Origin: Rachicladosporium sp. CCFEE 5018
Lineage: Eukaryota > Ascomycota > Dothideomycetes > Cladosporiales > Cladosporiaceae
Assembly (NCBI GenBank): GCA_002077045.2
Contig: NAEU01000090.1
Span: 1-64,000 of the forward strand
Length of the DNA: 64,000 nt
Direction of reading: 5' to 3'
Positions 28,312-38,588 of the stretch are shown here, in pieces. The translations under genes and the position numbers were made by a program. Position 1 is the stretch's first letter; every line of letters starts with the position of its first letter. The notes below the pieces were generated by a model that did no database searches, was not told the origin of the DNA, and was given only the letters and a program-made list of their open reading frames with translations.

Positions 28312-31246
28312 CTACACAATCCCATACACCCTCTTAGCAGTGAAGTAGCAGCTGAGGCCAAATCCAATAAGACCTACAAGTGAGTGATGTCAGCAACTGA
28401 ATCTTTCTCAAACGAAGGGCAGAAAGTGACGAACCTGCAGTGATGACCCAAAACCAGAGCAAATTGCCCTCATCACCCTGGCCCGGAACCCAGACGTTCA
28501 TTCCCCACATTCCAGTGATGATGTTCATTGGGAGAACGATGGTACCGAGGACTGTCAGCTTGCCAAGAGTATCGTTTGTTTGCTCGGCGCGTTCGTTCAT
28601 GCGAACGTTGATCTGAGCGAGATAGTTGCTGTGGGCTCGGGAAAGGAGGCTAAGTGGCACATGTCAGTATTGAGATCTTCGGAATGAAGTTCACCTCTCG
28701 CAGGATGTCTTAAGGTGCCTGTGCTGCTGCCGACTTGACCGCGACAGCGACTGCTGTAAGCGCACCGCATGAGAGACACATGCATTGTTTGAAGTGCTCT
28801 CTCCTGCGCACGATAGCACAGATTTCCGCTGTCGCAGCCAAGACGACAGTAGCACAAGCCCCCTCAACTTTTCGGAGAGAGCACTAGCTAGATTAGCAGA
28901 GAATTGCACTAACCTTTCATAATGGCTCAAATTGCCCGTCATTGTAACGATATGATCTTGGATATCACCAAGATACAGACCAATCTCGCTCCTCGGAGCC
29001 ACATTCCACTGCTCATTGCAGCGCTTCGCAAACCCCTTGATAACGTCTGCTTTGCTCCCGAGCAATCTGTAGAGGCCCATGACCCTTTTGCGACATTTGC
29101 CGACCCGTCGGAGCATATCACCAGCACTTTCAGCAGGCGTTTTGTCACTTTCGGATTTTTCGTTGCTAGACTTCTCATGATCTCGAGTTGACGCTCGCTT
29201 GATAGCCTTAGTCTTATCTTTCTCCTTTGCAGCGTGCATGGTATCTTCATGCATTGTGAGTATCTCATCGTCGATATCGTCCACTTCATCCTCAATAGCT
29301 TGCACTAAAGGTGCATAAGCATCCGTAATATCGTCTATGAGAGCGTAGCTTATCCAATCCGCGTTGGGGCTGAGATAATCGTTCAGCTGTCGGATTCGTC
29401 GGCGGACGTTTGCAGGATGCGGCGTCATCGTGTGGTGGAAGGTAATCACACCATCGTGAAAAACGACTGCGTACATGTTCACCGGCTCCATGTAGTCCTC
29501 GCTGTCCTTGTCTTGCTCGAAAGAGCGGTAATTGACAAAGTAGTACTTCTTGAACAATTCCACCTTCTCACGTGGCTCGTCCATTTGAATATCCTCAATC
29601 GTCAATTGATGGATGCCGAACGCTTTCGCCAGGACCTTCATTTCCATCTCGGTAGGCTTCAGTACATCCAGCCAAAACGTGGGACGCTCTCCTTGTCGCT
29701 TCTTGGGCGCTTTCTCGTCCACTGTCGGGGTCGCAGCTGCGGAGACTCGACCCGACGGCGTGTTCGTGCCAGTGTTGGACTTGCTAACAGACGGCGAGCG
29801 TTTCTCGTTCGGTCGATCAAGCAGACTGCTTTCTGGTGCTCCTCTGTTGGCATGGCCGTTGGTTGGTACCTCCAGCTGACTTTCACACTCGCTCTCACTC
29901 TCACTGCTCTCGCTAATCTCGACAGGATCAGGAAGGAAGAGCTCTGGGAACGTGCAGCCATCTTGCAGCAAGTCGCCAATGGTCCGAGCATGGATCGTGC
30001 TCTCGAATGTCTCATTGAAGTAGGTGAACCGAAACGGTGCATCGTCTTCTGTCCGATGCCAAACTGGCTTCTTAGGCCTGAGTCTACCATCGACCATCAC
30101 CGGCTCTGAGATCTTCTTCGCACGGACATGCTCCTGCTGCGTGCGCTCTTCTTTCTCCTCCCGAGTCCAATCGTCAAGAATGTCAAAGACGGGCCATTGA
30201 TGAGCCCGATGTTTCCTACGACGCCGACGTATGCTGCTCGCGTGCGATTGCCGGTCTTCATCATCACCTGCCTCGCTGAAGTGTTCATCGTGATCATGAG
30301 GATAGCAGACGTCCATCTCTGCCAAATCGGCAACCGTGTGACGTCTGCGATCATCAGGGGAGCTGCCCAGCATCCGATCATCATCTTCGTTGTAGTCGAT
30401 GTTGATGATGGCGTCTCGACTTCTGCCTGATGGGTTGATGGGCGCATCGCCGACCATGACATCGTCCAGGGTGCCGATCTTTGGCGAGCTGGGGACAGAT
30501 GGCGGATTATTGACATCGTAGTCTTGGTCGTCAAGCGTCTTCTTGTCAGAGGAGTGTAAGCCAATGTCAATTGCGCGCTGCGACGACGCTCGCGAGTTGA
30601 TCGACGTTCGCCGTCCATGATTGTGGCCACCGTGTGCGCGGCCCTGGGCTGAATTCTTTCTAGACATTTCCGGTCTTGACTGGTTGTGCGATCTGGAGAG
30701 TAACGGAGTGCGATCTGTGGCCTCGTCCATATCAATCTCGTCTTCGTCAATCGCAGAGCTCTGCGCCCGAACCGGCCGTGACCTCTGGCCACCATTCTGA
30801 GAGCTTGATAGCTGGGAGGCGCGAGCCTGCTGTCGATTGTATGCCATGCTCGGCCTTCCAAGGCTCTGCTGTATGCTGCGCCGTCGATTTGGCGAGATCT
30901 CATGCTCCCTGTGATCCAGCAATGCCTGGCTTTCAAGGCTAGTGTTGCTTCTGTTGCTCTGTGGTATGCGATACAAGCTAGATTGTTGGCCTGACTGTCG
31001 CCCATTTGTAGCGTTTCGCAAGCTCGGTCGATGCTCCTCTTCCATGGCGGTCTCGTCCGTCTCGGATGGCGCTACGAAGCTCTGTCTTCGAGTCTTCTTA
31101 CGGTTTTTACCTGCCCGATGCCTCTTCTTCTTAGGCGCAGCTGCCGGGTCGGGCATGGATCCATGGACTGGCGCGTTACCCGACCCTGGCATTGCCATGG
31201 ACTCTGGCCCGGCAACACGCTCGATGTCCTTCCCTGTTGCCGCCAT
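28312..31246 (-). CDS. MNR2: CorA-family magnesium transporter (Mnr2/Alr type)
   Basis: Three exons: 31246-28914, 28649-28435 and 28373-28312 (introns 264 and 61 bp, donors GTTAGT and GTTCGT), 869 aa. The first ~350 residues are polar, Ser/Arg-rich and probably disordered. The cytosolic CorA domain follows (FWLDVLKPTEMEMK, IHQLTIEDI, YFVNYRSF). Exon 2 gives the long stalk helix (SRAHSNYLAQINVRM), the first transmembrane span (LGTIVLPMNIITGMWGMNV) with the invariant GMN pore motif, and WFWVITAG. Exon 3 completes the second span and a short basic end. Mnr2 moves Mg2+ out of the vacuole in yeast, while Alr1 is at the plasma membrane; the very long N-terminus does not decide between them. The unspliced frame stays open 74 codons into intron 1, so intron retention would give a protein without the pore. 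Confidence 0.93.
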
Positions 31247-32369
31247 GTCGCCGGGGCGTCAAGTTCTCCAGACCCCTGAGTGCGCTTCTATACGCCTAGC
31301 TGCGGATATGCTAGGCCCTGTTGATGTGCCAGCGAGAGGCTGGTGTACGGAACTCGATGTACAACGCTGCGTGCAGAGCCGCGTTTCCGCAGGACAGGAT
31401 ATTCGGTATCCTCGCGTGGTGGCGAGCAAAGAGGGTTTAGCGATACGATACTTTGTAGGTCTGCTCAGCTAACAGCAACAATGCTGTAGGGCACGAACAC
31501 TGAGAGCTCGAGTGGTGATAGGTAGACGAACACTACAACATCAATGGTAAAAGGTCATGTTCAAAAGTGGATGTCATCGCTCGAGCTTTCCCACTCTTGG
31601 CGACTGCGACTCTCGCCGAGGCGGCACCCAATCATCAAACCTCACTTGGCCGAGACTCAATCTGATAGTGGCTCACCAGGTACATTAGCTTGCTTTAATC
31701 TATGCACGATTCCCTGGTTTCATGCTATTCAGCCACACTGGTGGATGAGTAGTGTCGCGTGCACTCTTGCCCAAATCGGCTCGGTCATCTAAGAACTCAT
31801 CTTTCAATTCCTTTGCTCGACCACATGAAATGGATTCGGGTCTATGTGGTCAGGTCAGAAGGAACACACGCGCATTAGCACTTGACTTGCTACGGTTGTC
31901 ATCCCCAGCCGCTCTACTACCCAGCCGGTCTGTGAATGTAGCCGGGTAGATTGGTGGTCCTCAGTGTTGATCGGCCTACCGGGCTAGGCGTCTCAGCACC
32001 TCGAGGCGTGGGTATGTCCAATAACAAGGTACAATCTCCAGCACAGGAATTCAACCTCGAGATGTCAGCCAGATCATTGCTGGCAAAGATCTAAACAGCA
32101 AAGCGTACGCCGTACGGAGCATTTCGATCATGCCTCCATAGGAGCCCCACGTGCAAGCAGCCGCTGGTCATCGGCATTTGGACAACGCCAAGGCTCACAA
32201 TTTTTGACGACGAGTCATCAACATGTAATGGATGCAGCACAGTCTAGTCAGGGTTGATACATTACATACGAGAGCGTAAGTCGAAGAAGCTGTATAACTA
32301 CACACCTTTCTCCCACCAGTATTACATCTCGACGTCCATTACATCCGTTTGCATCTGTTCCCTGCAGCA
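31247..32369. other. Intergenic between divergent genes, about 1.1 kb
   Basis: Contains the upstream regions of the CorA transporter and the histidine phosphatase. A CACGTG box is present near 32150. No gene or repeat supported. Confidence 0.45.
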
Positions 32370-33097
32370 ATGGCACCACACTCCCGCATATATCTTACTC
32401 GGCATGCCCAGGTACGTACCCGAGCCTCGCCAGGTACATCACACTGAACTCACAATTATAGGCCGAGCACAACGTTGACCTGGACTACTCCATACCCGAC
32501 GCTCCCCTAACGCCACTCGGTAAAAAGCAAGCCGCAGCTCTCGCTCCCAAAATCTCTTCACTCCAGGACTCCGCCCATCTGATCGTCACATCGCCTCTCA
32601 AGCGAACCCTCCAAACGACGAAACTCGGCTGGGGACCCGCAGTAGAACGTCTCGGTATCAAGAATGTGATCTGTCTCCCGCAAGCGCAAGAATGCAACGC
32701 CTTCCCTTGCGACACTGGCTCTGCGAGAGCTGAGCTGGCTAAGCACCCGGAGTTCAGGGAATTTGACTTGGCTCTTCTCACCGATGACTGGACCTCCAAG
32801 CAAGGCTTCTACTCCGAGGATCGCGGTGCCATCGCCAATCGCGCGAAGTGGGTGCGGCACTTCCTCCGCGACCGACCAGAGGAGAATATCGTTCTGGTCG
32901 CGCATGGTGACGTGTTGAGGCAGATCACTGCTTCGAGTAAAGGGCCGAGTGAGCACATGTGGCAGAACGCTGAGGTGCGGATCTTTGAGTTCAACCCGGA
33001 GCATGTTGATGGTGAAGCGTTCTTGCATCAAAAGGAGGATGTGGCTGCTGCTGGGGGGTATGGGCCAACGAGTAGTAGTGCTGATTTCGATGCATGA
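32370..33097 (+). CDS. Histidine phosphatase superfamily (phosphoglycerate-mutase-like) protein
   Basis: Two exons: 32370-32411 and 32462-33097 (50-bp intron GTACGT...TATAG), 225 aa. Exon 1 ends with YLTRHAQ, the RHG-type catalytic motif, in which the usual Gly is Ala; exon 2 begins AEHN, so the splice rejoins the active site. A PLTPLGKKQA stretch, the TSPLKRTLQT block and VAHGDVLR (second catalytic His) follow in family order. These cytosolic enzymes hydrolyse phosphate esters through a phospho-His; fungal members of this short type are of unknown substrate. The R-H-A variant is common among phosphatases of this superfamily, and phosphoglycerate mutase activity itself is unlikely. Confidence 0.88.
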
Positions 33098-33482
33098 GCC
33101 GAAGTTCATATATGCTAGACTTAGACTATAGATGAATCGCACATATAGATCGGACCACAAAGACATGATCGTCTACAGCGATCGGAGTGAGATGGCAGAT
33201 GTGCTCTTACATGTCTGCTTTTGCAGACTCTGTGGTTTCATAGCGAGTGTACTAGGTAGGTAGCGATACACGGACACGTCGCTCTGTGCTTTCACAAGAT
33301 ACTTGATATCTGCATCACAGTCAACGGCACGACCACCGCACTGCATCGATCTTTGCCCTTGTCGATCTGCACCTGTCTCCGAAAAGTATGCCAGGCATGT
33401 GATCCACATGTAACAAGTTGCAAGGACATGCTGCGCATATGTGGCGAAGCCACTTCCAACAGCGGTCCATCACACTGTCCAC
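33098..33482. other. Intergenic between convergent genes, about 0.39 kb
   Basis: Lies between the 3' ends of the phosphatase gene and the next gene on the minus strand. No feature supported. Confidence 0.4.
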
Positions 33483-34113
33483 TCACTCCCCATCTCCGTA
33501 AAATTTCCTCTCGCCCCACCCACTACCAGTAGTCCCCGCACTCTCCATGCTCCCTCCCATCGCCCCCTCGCCACCCTTTTTCACCTCATCACGAACCTCG
33601 CAATCAACAAAGCACTCCCCCACCATCTCCGGTCCCTCCGCCTCAAACTCCCCCATTGCAGTCCCAAACTTCATCCCCACCATCTCAGCCGTAGTCTCCA
33701 ACAGCGCATCCAAACACAACGCTGGCGACTCAGCGGGCGGACCACGAATTTTGAGCTTGGAGATAAAGATCGTCTCGCTTTCACGGGACTGTACCACCAT
33801 GGCAGGCGAAGTGCCGAAGAGCTCGCGCTCGAGCTTTGAGCCTGAGTCTTCGCGGCGTGGGGAGTAGGGAACTGTGGACTCGTGGTAGCGAGTCACTGAG
33901 TGGGAGGCGAAGATGAGCGCGCGCATGTAGGCGCCGTTGGGGCCGGATGTAAGGAGAAGGTGATCGTAGGGCGAGAGTGGCGTTGAGAAGATTCCCAGGG
34001 CTTGGAGATTGGCTGTCGATGCTGTCAGTGATGAGGCCCATCCTGTGTTGCCGAAGATGCGTACCGATAATCTGTGTGCGCAGGCCGGCGACGTCGGGGA
34101 CGAGGTGATACAT
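33483..34113 (-). CDS. Protein of unknown function, 192 aa
   Basis: Two exons: 34113-34065 and 34012-33483, with a 52-bp intron (GTACGC...GACAG) splitting an Ala codon. The spliced N-terminus reads MYHLVPDVAGLRTQII and continues into LQALGIFSTPLSPYDHLL and a GAYMRALIFASHS block, which looks like an ordered domain. A Met/Gly/Glu-rich C-terminal half follows (VGMKFGTAMGEFE, then VGECFVDCEV), with a Gly/Ser-rich end. No transmembrane helix or signal peptide is visible. I do not recognise the family. Coding status is supported by the clean splice junction that keeps the frame and by protein-like composition on both sides. Confidence 0.62.
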
Positions 34114-34941
34114 CGTTGCTTGACTTGAGACTGTGATCAGGAGAGGAGATAGAAGAGAGTGGTACCAAAGTGATCAAGGTAACAGATCATTGTGTCGACT
34201 GCTTTGTACTATGTCTTGCATGAGCAACGCATTGCAGATCTCATGCTATCACGAGCCATTGTCGTGTTACTGTCACATTGAGTGAAGCCAGCGCAGCCAT
34301 GACTTCGTTCCCATCACTCACTTCGCCCCTTGAGCAGTTTCAGAGGCCTCGTCACTGACTTTTCAGTCGGGCGAGCTCTCGCAACAGTGCCATTGCGTAT
34401 GTCGCTTTGTTATCGCGCAGCTTGCTTATGAAGGTATTGTAGTTGTTGACGGCAAATGTGGATGAGCGCGCAACCACCACCAATCTACTAAAAGATGAAG
34501 AGGTGAGGTCGAGAAGCTGGCGACGCTTGGTAGCGCCGACGACAAGCGAGCCAGTCGCAGCGCGGCAGCGTGGTCGAGATCCAGAGGGAAGGCGCGATGT
34601 GAGAATGACAGCAAAGGAAGGAACGCTCACCTACTTGGTCGCTGGTCTTGGCCGAAACGTCGGCTCGAACCAGGTCCCTGGAAGTGAGTGCGTTCTGCAC
34701 TGCGAGCGATGTCAACGTGCAATCAATGTCTTGTATTGGATACTGTACACCTCTATGGCCGCCATACTGATTGGTATATCCAGCAACCCTGAGAGCTCGG
34801 AAGCATCTGCTATCAGCCGCCTCCCCATTGTTTTGCCACTCCCGAACGCCGCGCTCCAAATATCATATGCATCTCTCTCCGTGTCCGGACGCCGTAACCC
34901 ACAAGAGCTCGCCTCCCGAACTGCTATTCATGATAGCGAGC
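34114..34941. other. Ambiguous stretch, about 0.83 kb, possible small gene
   Basis: Both strands carry mid-length frames. On the minus strand, protein-like segments (LIADASELSGLLDIP near 34810-34760, and AVQNALTSRDLVRADV near 34705-34650) and a good intron-like pair (GTAGGT at about 34632 to a pyrimidine-rich TTTTAG at about 34488) suggest a small multi-exon gene. I could not find exon joins that keep one frame. The plus-strand frame 34443-34976 runs into the carrier gene and looks random. No call made. Confidence 0.3.
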
Positions 34942-36079
34942 CTAGAAGTGGTCGACTTCGGCGACATCGGGGTTGAGGCCCAAGATGAAGTCCCTAGTCA
35001 TCTCGAAGCTCAGCCATGAAGCTGCCATACTTGGCGCAACCTTGAGCAGGTTCGGCGAGATGCCTTTGTACAGGCCCTTCAGGCCTTCCTGTGCCATTAT
35101 TCTGCGCACAGCGTCGAAGATCGATGTGTATTGATAGCCCATACCGGACATGGTATTGATCTGAAAGCGCCGTCGCAGGACGTCACTGCCAAGGTTGTCA
35201 GTGGTACCCAAAAGATAGCTAAGCAAAAGAGACATACAGTGGATATGTGCAAGTCTGCGCCACGGCACCCGAGATCGCTCCAGCTCCAAGCTTGCCAATA
35301 TTGCTCGGATCTCGCTCTCCTTCCGGGGTGAAGTACGTTCGTACGCTCTCGTAGATCATGAAGTTCAGACCCACGTATGGTGCCACACCTGCGACTGTCG
35401 GCACTATGCCGCGGTATAATGCCCCAACACCGCCCTCAGTCCTGTACATGGCCTTCATGACACTCCACATACCGGGCTTCTCTCTTAGCCCCGGAGGAGG
35501 AGCTTTTGAACCAGGTAAATTCGGCGATTTCGTGAGAGCGGCGAACGATGCGGTCTGAATCGAGAGTCGCGTCCGCACGATGTCCAGAGGGTACGTGACA
35601 GACACCGAAGTTATGCCCGCCATCGCACCGCAAAGCAACCGCGAAACTGGTGTCAAAGGCGCACCAGGCGAAGGCTCGAACCCTTTCTTGTAGATGTTGT
35701 AGCTCCCGAACTGCACCGCACTATAAGGCACGATCCGTATACAGTTCGTGCCGTTCCCTGCCATCAGCCCTCGCCATCCCTCCTCTTTCCACATCTTGCC
35801 CAGCGCCTTGCCGATGCTCATCTTATACTCCTCCCGCCCGACATTCTGCACTTGGAGCAGGATCTTGAGTCTCTCCAAGGGCGAGACTACAGTCCGGGAT
35901 ATCGCGCCAGCTACGCCACCGGCTATGAAAGAGGCGACTACGGCTTGGGAGACCCATACTCTGAAGGCGGCATAGGGGATTGGTATCTCTGGGGCAGGCT
36001 CCATGGACAGCATGCCCTGGGCGGCCTGTGAGGCGTCGGGAGGTTCCGATGGGGACGGTATGGGTTCGCGGGAGCTCAT
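34942..36079 (-). CDS. Mitochondrial carrier, YPR011c-like (adenosine 5'-phosphosulfate/PAPS carrier)
   Basis: Two exons: 36079-35238 and 35185-34942 (52-bp intron GTATGT...GGCAG), 361 aa. Three repeats of the SLC25 fold are complete: SPLERLKILLQV, YPLDIVRTRLSI, and the third Px(D/E)xx(R/K) motif (PLDVLRRRFQ) created exactly at the splice junction. Conserved GNGTNCIRIVPYSAVQF, KPGMW...YRTEGG and ALYRGIVPT strings match yeast YPR011c better than other carriers I remember. The yeast protein exchanges APS and PAPS across the inner mitochondrial membrane. The N-terminal ~45 residues are polar and variable. Substrate is by homology only; CoA carriers of the Leu5/SLC25A42 type are the nearest alternative. 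Confidence 0.85.
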
Positions 36080-36951
36080 TGTGATCGGTGAAAAAGTTGC
36101 GGCTTCATCGAACGCGTGCGACTAAGTCGCAATGGGTGTCCGGAGCTTTGTCGCGTGGGTGATGTAGAGTTAAAGGCGCAGGGCGGTATCATCGAACGAC
36201 TCTTGGATTCCGAGTGCGTGGCCTGAGCGGGAAGTCGAAGATCAGCAGCCAGTATGTGTGGGAGGCTATGGTCGTATGGGAAATTCCTTAGGGAGTCATG
36301 TGCATTTACATGTGATGTCGCTCATTTGTCTGAAGTCTCGTAGAAACGCAGGGTTTCGGCTGACCCGAAGCTTAAATTTTGGGTGACCTTTGCGAAGACC
36401 ACTTCCAAGTTGCTCTTCTCTTCCACCTGGTTGTCCACGAGGTCAACATCGCATGGAAAGGCGATAGACCTCTATCAATAGCCTGCGCAATAGGAACGTT
36501 ACACATGTCGTCGCCATGCTGACTGGCCTCACGGCGCCCTCGCCACCGCGCCCCTTTCGGCAGCGTCTCAGCCTCCTGAGCGAATGTTTGTCACCACTCA
36601 GCAGCGGCGGTCTCTAGTGCCTTGGAGCCTGGAGCGCAGATAGCAGCAGTGAACGCATTCTCATCGTCGGCAGAGATGGCGCTGTCGATGGCATGCAGAA
36701 GTCACGAGTCATTACACACCGCGCGTACAGGCCCACTGATGCCGTGTCCACCTGCCCACATACTAGGGCAGGTAGAACCATCTCCATAGACGAGATGGTG
36801 GAGCAAGAAGCAGGCGAGTATGAAGTCTTTACTTTCGAAGCACATTACGATTATCATAGATCTTACATCCCTTTCCGTCCATTCTTCTTTCATTCCACAG
36901 GGAGAAGTACGAAAGTCTGAGCCATGAGCCGTGGAATTTGACATCGCTAGA
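36080..36951. other. Intergenic, about 0.87 kb, no gene seen
   Basis: Upstream region of the carrier gene and 3' flank of the histone-H1-like gene. Only short frames; nothing supported. Confidence 0.4.
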
Positions 36952-38062
36952 TCATCTCCCCTTAGACGGGCTCTGGCTCTGTCGTGATGTCAGCACCTTG
37001 CGCAGGTAAGTGAAAGACATGTCACAACTAACATTGCGACTCTTCTCCGGACTCTTCTCACGCCCGAATTGCGGTTCGGCAGGACTCTTGGACTACGCGT
37101 TCACGTCAGCGACTGCGAAACAAAAAGCGAAGCCGCCCGTGTTGACTTACCGGTGACCGCTTATTCTCCTTCTGCGGGCTGGCAGACTGTTGTAGGTCCT
37201 CGTCCGCGATGTCCACTCCCCATCATCGTACACGTAGCAGACAGTCGCTCACCCTCCCAGTCAGTGCCCCCACCGCGCTCTGCGCAAGACTCCCGACAGT
37301 CTCAACGACAGCCTGCGCACCGCTCCCAACCTTCTCAGCGAAGCTCTCGACTTCTTGGCCCTTCTTGCCCATTACCTTTTTCGCGCCCTTGTTAGCCACG
37401 TCCTTGACATTCTCCTTGACGCTACTATCGTCGCCGAATTGGCTGACACACGGCTGTTCACGGCACTCGTAGTGCGCACGGTTGCAGCACTTTGTTCCCC
37501 TGCGCCAATATTGCTGGGGCTGCGAGATTGTCTGGCTCACCTTTTCGGCCGCCTTCTTGATAGCCGGCTTCGCTTTCGCGGCAGCTTTCTTGACGGCAGG
37601 CTTGGCTTTCTTCTCGACTTTCTTCGCGGCTGGCTTAGTCTTCGCGACAGCCTTCTTCGCAGCGGGCTTAGCCTTTGCTGCAGCAGTCTTCGCAGCTGGC
37701 TTCGCTTTGGACACGGCCTTCTTCGCCGCAGGCTTCGCCTTAGCAGCAGCTGTCTTGGCTGCTGGCTTCGCAGCAGCAGCCGCTTTCTTGGGCGCAGCCT
37801 TCTTCGGCGCGGCCTTCTTCGCGGCAGGCTTCTTCACCCTAGCATCCTTAGCAGCAGGTGCCTTCTTCTTCTTCGGCTTCGCGGCGACAGACTTCGCTCC
37901 AGCCCCAGATCCGGACTTGGCATTTTTCGCCGCGGCAGCGTCGGTCGTATTCGTCTTAGCCTGACGCGTGGGAGCCTTACGGGTTCCCTTCTTCGGCGAG
38001 CCCTTCTTGCGTGCGGCCTTCTTAACGGCCGCCTTTGGTTTCGCCGGCGAATTAGGAGCCAT
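36952..38062 (-). CDS. Histone-H1-like Lys/Ala/Pro-rich chromatin protein with SP-rich tail encoded by micro-exons
   Basis: Model: 38062-37253, 37186-37151, 37092-37033 and 36978-36952, 310 aa. All three introns (66, 58 and 54 bp; donors GTGAGC, GTAAGT, GTTAGT) are phase 0, and the last three exons have only 36, 60 and 27 bases. Exon 1 starts MAPNSPAKPK and holds many AKPAAKK-type repeats, like the C-terminal tail of linker histone H1. The end of exon 1 is amphipathic (EKVGSGAQAVVETVGS). The small exons add a basic SPxK-like tail (SPQKENKRSP, then SKSPAEP, REKSPEK, SQSPSKGR). No globular winged-helix domain is seen, so it is not a canonical H1. It probably binds DNA or nucleic acid through charge. 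A Trp/Cys-containing stretch inside exon 1 (37540-37454) looks like a further, 87-bp phase-0 intron; if removed the protein is 281 aa. Confidence 0.72.
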
Positions 38063-38588
38063 CGTGGTATAGGACTCGAAGCGACTGGGAGGGACGTCAG
38101 TTACTTGGCCTTAACTGCAATCATCCGCAGTAGGATGTGGACGGCACGCGACTTCGACCGGGCAACGTGACTGCTCGAGCTTGCGAAGGGGCTGGAAGAT
38201 AACTAACGGTAGTGCGCAGACTGGTACTGAGTCTCTGCGTGGACCACCTTGCATCCGCATAGCCGTGCGGAGATGAGATACACTGAATGACCAATTGGTA
38301 AGGACAGCGAGCGGTATGTTTGATGCTAGCTGGACAGATGTGACCTTGACGAAGTTGCCTGGTGCGATGAAGGCAAGGCTAGCGTCAAGGTCACGAGGCA
38401 CGCTGGAACATAAACAAACTCTCCAATCTGCATGGTCTGGCTCGTGTGATGTTTTGGAGTCCGGCTTCTGCGGAATGCTCAAATTTCTATTACCGCAATT
38501 TTACTGCGAAGTCTATTTCGCATTCCATCCAAAACGCCGGTCATCTTCATCTATGGTACCCTCTTCGGGCCGCATCAAAGCAGCAATG
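38063..38588. other. Intergenic, about 0.53 kb, no gene seen
   Basis: Promoter side of the H1-like gene and 3' flank of the glutamate dehydrogenase gene. No supported feature. Confidence 0.4.

Noticed and set aside
34443..34976. 177-codon plus-strand frame
   Set aside because: No domain-like content and overlaps the 3' end of the carrier gene on the opposite strand.
37355..38170. Long Leu/Arg/Ser plus-strand frames opposite the H1-like gene
   Set aside because: They are the mirror of the Lys/Ala repeat codons, which leave other frames free of stops.
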